Shown here: positions 7,771-9,246 of the stretch, one piece after another
Position numbering within the stretch: position 1 is the first letter of the stretch
How the letters are laid out: each line of letters starts with the position of its first letter
Source of the DNA: an uncultured bacterium
GTDB lineage: Bacteria; Cyanobacteriota; Vampirovibrionia; Gastranaerophilales; Gastranaerophilaceae
NCBI GenBank assembly: GCA_902772945.1
Contig: CACYCU010000175.1
Coordinates: forward strand, 1-9,246
Length of the DNA stretch: 9,246 nt
Direction: 5' to 3'
Translations under genes and position numbers: made by a program
The notes under the pieces: model-generated
Seen by the model: the letters and a program-made list of their open reading frames with translations, nothing else
Database searches by the model: none
What the model was told of the DNA's origin: nothing

Positions 7771-7808
7771 TGTACTAAACAAACTTATCCTACTTATCAA
7801 ACATATAG

Positions 7809-7829
7809 ATCCTGAAACAAGTTCAGGAT
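7809..7829. repeat. REP-like hairpin
   Basis: Eight-base arms ATCCTGAA and TTCAGGAT enclose the loop ACAAG, followed by GAC. From memory, very similar units occur as dispersed intergenic palindromes in several bacterial genomes. There is no T-run, so it is not an obvious terminator. Confidence 0.7.
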
Positions 7830-7840
7830 GACTCTATTTC

Positions 7841-7911
7841 GTCATTCAGAGGTTTCAGCGCACGCTTGTGTCCTGTTTCGTAAGACTCGCTCGTCTACAA
7901 GCAAGAATCTC
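7841..7911. repeat. G+C-richer palindromic intergenic element
   Basis: The segment begins GTCATTCAGAG and ends CAAGAATCTC, the two ends of a common dispersed intergenic palindrome type (from memory). Between them are nested partial dyads: GCTTGT (7864-7869) with ACAAGC (7897-7902), and AGAC (7883-7886) with GTCT (7893-7896). Its G+C is visibly higher than the flanks, suggesting an inserted repeat unit. Copies elsewhere in the genome cannot be seen from this window. Confidence 0.55.
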
Positions 7912-7970
7912 AAAAATATTAAATATTTTTAACAATTACTCCAATCTCAAACATATCAATTATTTACACC

Positions 7971-7990
7971 CAATTAAAATTTAATTGTAA
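7971..7990. repeat. 20-nt dyad element, copy B, abutting the promoter-leader repeat
   Basis: CAATTAAA and TTTAATTG flank a central A, a perfect 17-nt palindrome, followed by TAA. It ends exactly where the similarity to window position 1 begins, so it lies just upstream of the conserved promoter block. It could be an operator. The matching position upstream of copy 1 is outside the window. Confidence 0.5.
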
Positions 7991-8007
7991 CAAAATGTAA
8001 AAACGAA

Positions 8008-8036
8008 TTTAAAAATGGATGAAACCTAGTCATAAT
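8008..8036 (+). promoter_or_regulatory. Predicted promoter of the 143-aa gene
   Basis: TTTAAA (8008-8013) and CATAAT (8031-8036) are 17 bp apart, exactly as in copy 1. The -10 is one base off consensus, so this copy may be weaker. Transcription would begin near 8043, at the edge of the tandem repeat, giving a leader of about 100 nt. Confidence 0.55.
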
Positions 8037-8041
8037 GCCTC

Positions 8042-8061
8042 ATAGGATAGGATAGGATAGG
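8042..8061 (+). repeat. Tandem repeat, four copies of ATAGG
   Basis: Four perfect 5-bp units lie at the predicted transcription start. Copy 1 has only the degenerate ATAAGATAAC (52-61) at this place, suggesting the array expanded. Such short tandem arrays can change length by slippage. Confidence 0.9.
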
Positions 8062-8063
8062 CT

Positions 8064-8129
8064 GTGTTGCGCCTCTATAAAGTTTTTCACCATATGTGCC
8101 GTCATAAAACATCGTGTACAAAGCAATGA
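8064..8129 (+). other. Possible leader reading frame (21 codons)
   Basis: A GTG-started frame of 21 codons contains YKVFHHMCR and stops at TGA directly before the AAGGAG of the next gene. In copy 1 a GTG at 67, likewise three codons before YKVFHHMCR, opens the same frame but runs into the main gene. The single base difference in the 30-nt core is synonymous (CAC/CAT). A nearby AGG within the tandem repeat could act as a weak ribosome-binding site. Translation is unproven; one synonymous change is slight evidence. Confidence 0.3.
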
Positions 8130-8142
8130 AAGGAGAAAATGT

Positions 8143-8574
8143 ATGCGCGATTTAGATATTAGAGGTTTAGGCGGTGCTGATTTTGGAAAAAAACTTGGAG
8201 ATGAAGCAGTTAAAAATTTTATTGAAGGCGAAAATGCAAAATTGAAGAAGACGCCAATTTTTGATTTTGCTAAAACTCTGCCACCTGTTGAAGGTGGAAA
8301 ACAGACGTATAGAAGTCAAGATGTGTATAATAACAATGCCAAAACACCTCCGCCACCAATGGATGAAAATGATGTTCCGAACGGAAAACCGGCAAATGTA
8401 AAAGAAGATTTTGCTCAATATGAAGGTGAAACTTATATTGATGCAATGACTGGTGAGGTATATGATAAAGCTACCAATGAAGCAACCGGTAATGAAATTG
8501 TATATGACAGCCAAGGCAGAATTATAGATTTTGGTATTGGTGCTCGTCAAAGGGCTGAAAATCCACAAGAATAG
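8143..8574 (+). CDS. Hypothetical protein, 143 aa, proline-rich centre
   Basis: I do not recognise a family. The start is well supported by AAGGAG (8130-8135), 7 nt before the ATG. The protein is acidic and hydrophilic, with no signal peptide or membrane segment. An N-terminal part that may be helical (MRDLDIRGLGGADFGKKLGD...FIEGE) leads into a low-complexity middle with LPPVEGG and PPPPM (69-73). The C-terminal part carries YIDAMTGEVYD (98-108) and VYDSQGRIIDFG (120-131), the latter resembling a YD/MORN-like hairpin and loosely like YIFYKDGKIVGYG in the 242-aa protein. The gene is monocistronic: its own promoter-leader precedes it and a strong terminator follows. The - strand frame over the same interval is an uncompelling shadow. 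Confidence 0.8.
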   Translation: MRDLDIRGLGGADFGKKLGDEAVKNFIEGENAKLKKTPIFDFAKTLPPVEGGKQTYRSQDVYNNNAKTPPPPMDENDVPNGKPANVKEDFAQYEGETYIDAMTGEVYDKATNEATGNEIVYDSQGRIIDFGIGARQRAENPQE

Positions 8575-8605
8575 ATTTTGACAAATTGATGAGATACATA
8601 ACATT

Positions 8606-8639
8606 CACAAAAAAACGAGGTTAGCCTCGTTTTTTTGTG
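8606..8639. terminator. Intrinsic terminator after the 143-aa gene
   Basis: A perfect 15-bp stem (8606-8620 with 8625-8639) closes on the loop TTAG. Its core ACGAGG/CCTCGT is the same as in the terminator at 865-897, with A7 and T7 runs completing the arms. It should work in both directions and insulate zupT from the upstream transcript. Confidence 0.9.
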
Positions 8640-8646
8640 TTAAAAT
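8638..8646 (+). promoter_or_regulatory. Possible extended -10 promoter of zupT
   Basis: TGTTAAAAT fits an extended -10 (TGn plus TAAAAT), placing the start near 8653. There is no good -35, because that position falls inside the terminator stem. If it is not the promoter, zupT would depend on readthrough. Confidence 0.4.
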
Positions 8647-8668
8647 AATTTTCGGAAGGAAAATTATT
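8644..8668. promoter_or_regulatory. Perfect 10-5-10 inverted repeat abutting the zupT start codon
   Basis: AATAATTTTC (8644-8653) and GAAAATTATT (8659-8668) flank GGAAG. The right arm ends at the base before the ATG. The ribosome-binding sequence GGAAGG (8654-8659) occupies the spacer and the first base of the right arm, and the left arm overlaps the proposed -10. This geometry suits a metalloregulator operator or an RNA hairpin around the ribosome-binding site. The dyad is seen; its function is inferred. Confidence 0.6.
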
Positions 8669-9246
8669 ATGATAATACCTCAAAATTTTGTCCCCGCAAT
8701 GTTGATTACCCTATTTGCCGGATTGGCAACTACTATTGGCGGCGGAATTGCATTTATTATCAAAAAAAACAACCTAAAAGCTCTGTCTGTCGGATTAGGC
8801 TTTTCTGCAGGGGTAATGATTTTTGTTTCTTTCATGGATATGCTGCCTGAGGCGAGCAAACTGTTAGCGGTTAATTTCCCGAACAGTCACGATTGGATTA
8901 CATATTTAGGATTTGTAATAGGGCTGGTTGTAGCTATTTTAATAGATTATTTTTTGCCTGACCATATAGATGAAGAAGATGTATTACATCCGGACAGCCC
9001 TGCAAGACGCAATTATAAAATTAAAAGAGCCGGTATTTTTACGGCTGTTGCTATATGTGTACATAATTTTCCGGAAGGTATGGCGACATTTTTTACGACA
9101 ACTCAAAATATAACATTAGGTTTATCTGTTGGTATTGCAATTGCAATTCACAATATTCCGGAAGGTATTGCTGTTGCATTGCCAATGTATCATGTTACCG
9201 GTAAAAAACGCTATGCAATGCTTTATGCAGCTTTATCTGGTATAAC
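8669..9246 (+). CDS. zupT: ZIP-family divalent metal importer ZupT, 3' end beyond the window
   Basis: ZupT imports zinc and other divalent cations across the inner membrane. The visible 192 codons align closely with E. coli ZupT: TM1 (~8-31) with LFAGLATTIGG, TM2 (~38-58) with GFSAGVMIFVSFMDMLPEA, TM3 (~76-96), then a charged loop with DHIDEEDVLHPDSP (98-111) where ZIP proteins carry a metal-binding variable loop. TM4 contains HNFPEG (132-137) and TM5 HNIPEG (161-166), the two paired metal-site motifs of the family, in GIAIAIHNIPEGIAVALPMY. About 65 residues (TM6-8) should lie beyond the window. The ATG at 8669 has GGAAGG about 9 nt upstream. The inverted repeat over the start region suggests metal-responsive control (inference). 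Confidence 0.93.
   Translation, partial: MIIPQNFVPAMLITLFAGLATTIGGGIAFIIKKNNLKALSVGLGFSAGVMIFVSFMDMLPEASKLLAVNFPNSHDWITYLGFVIGLVVAILIDYFLPDHIDEEDVLHPDSPARRNYKIKRAGIFTAVAICVHNFPEGMATFFTTTQNITLGLSVGIAIAIHNIPEGIAVALPMYHVTGKKRYAMLYAALSGI

Larger units (their letters stand above)
7588..7990. other. Intergenic region with operon promoter and palindromic repeats
   Basis: No convincing gene lies here. It holds the - strand operon promoter near 7620-7647, AT-only palindromes (arms 7645-7651/7657-7663, and a perfect one at 7912-7930), a hairpin repeat at 7809-7829, a G+C-richer palindromic segment at 7841-7911, and two copies of a dyad at 7751-7770 and 7971-7990. The only + strand reading frame examined (7701-7778, 25 codons) has no ribosome-binding site. 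Confidence 0.7.
7991..8142 (+). repeat. Promoter-leader repeat, copy 2
   Basis: This is the second copy of the block at 1-141, in the same orientation. Its first 28 bases are identical to copy 1, and the 30-nt core at 8075-8104 differs at one base. The difference in length lies mainly between the cores, where this copy has a 5-bp tandem repeat. Similarity ends at the start codon; the coding regions behind the two copies show no alignable relationship. Confidence 0.85.

Noticed and set aside
7701..7778. 25-codon ATG frame (MLDFATKKVMKSF...)
   Set aside because: No ribosome-binding site, no recognisable family, and such frames are expected by chance in AT-rich DNA; it may be a remnant but nothing shows it.
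8050..8104. Possible preQ1-like or other known riboswitch in the leader
   Set aside because: CCTCTATAAAG recalls part of a preQ1 class I tail, but the required stem and loop sequence is absent and the neighbouring hairpin is not conserved in copy 1.
8167..8604. 145-codon - strand frame opposite the 143-aa gene
   Set aside because: Its translation is a Phe/Ile/Ser-rich product typical of an antisense shadow. The + strand gene has the promoter, ribosome-binding site and terminator.
1..9246. CRISPR array, tRNA, rRNA or transposase gene
   Set aside because: No regularly spaced repeats, cloverleaf-type sequence, rRNA motif or transposase-like protein was seen on either strand.

Overview
The window is A+T-rich DNA of a diderm bacterium: it encodes an Omp85/BamA outer-membrane assembly protein with three POTRA domains and an OmpH/Skp-type periplasmic chaperone. 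The composition, the short cyanobacteria-like Omp85 and the gene mix would suit a gut Gastranaerophilales/Melainabacteria (Vampirovibrionia) genome. That placement is an inference from general resemblance; no marker gene here proves it.

Layout. At the left edge is a promoter-leader block (1-141) driving a + strand gene for a 242-aa MORN/YwqK-like protein of unknown function (142-870), closed by a strong terminator. Facing it is a compact five-gene operon on the - strand, transcribed from about 7613 down to 900: bamA, an ompH/skp gene, udp (nucleoside phosphorylase), a soluble FlhA/FHIPEP-type protein, and a divergent malQ (GH77). Gaps inside the operon are 12, 11, 3 and 32 bp, so the genes are almost certainly co-transcribed. 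The terminator at 865-897 serves both converging transcripts.

The 555-bp stretch 7588-8142 holds the operon promoter, palindromic intergenic repeats, two copies of a 20-nt dyad, and a second copy of the promoter-leader block (7991-8142). That second copy drives an unrelated 143-aa hypothetical gene (8143-8574), followed by a 15-bp-stem terminator and the start of zupT (8669 to the window end), a ZIP metal importer preceded by a perfect 10-5-10 inverted repeat.

Two things stand out. First, the 486-aa protein at 2930-4390 has a well-conserved FlhA cytoplasmic domain, the docking platform of type III/flagellar export. It lacks the membrane half and carries a DUF4177-like domain plus coiled coil instead, with no other export gene in view. 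Second, the same promoter-leader block, homologous up to the start codon, sits in front of two unrelated ORFs that end in similar terminator stems. This suggests a shared regulon or a modular expression cassette. The leader contains a 30-nt core differing at one base, a conserved short reading frame, and in one copy a 4x5-bp tandem repeat at the predicted transcription start.
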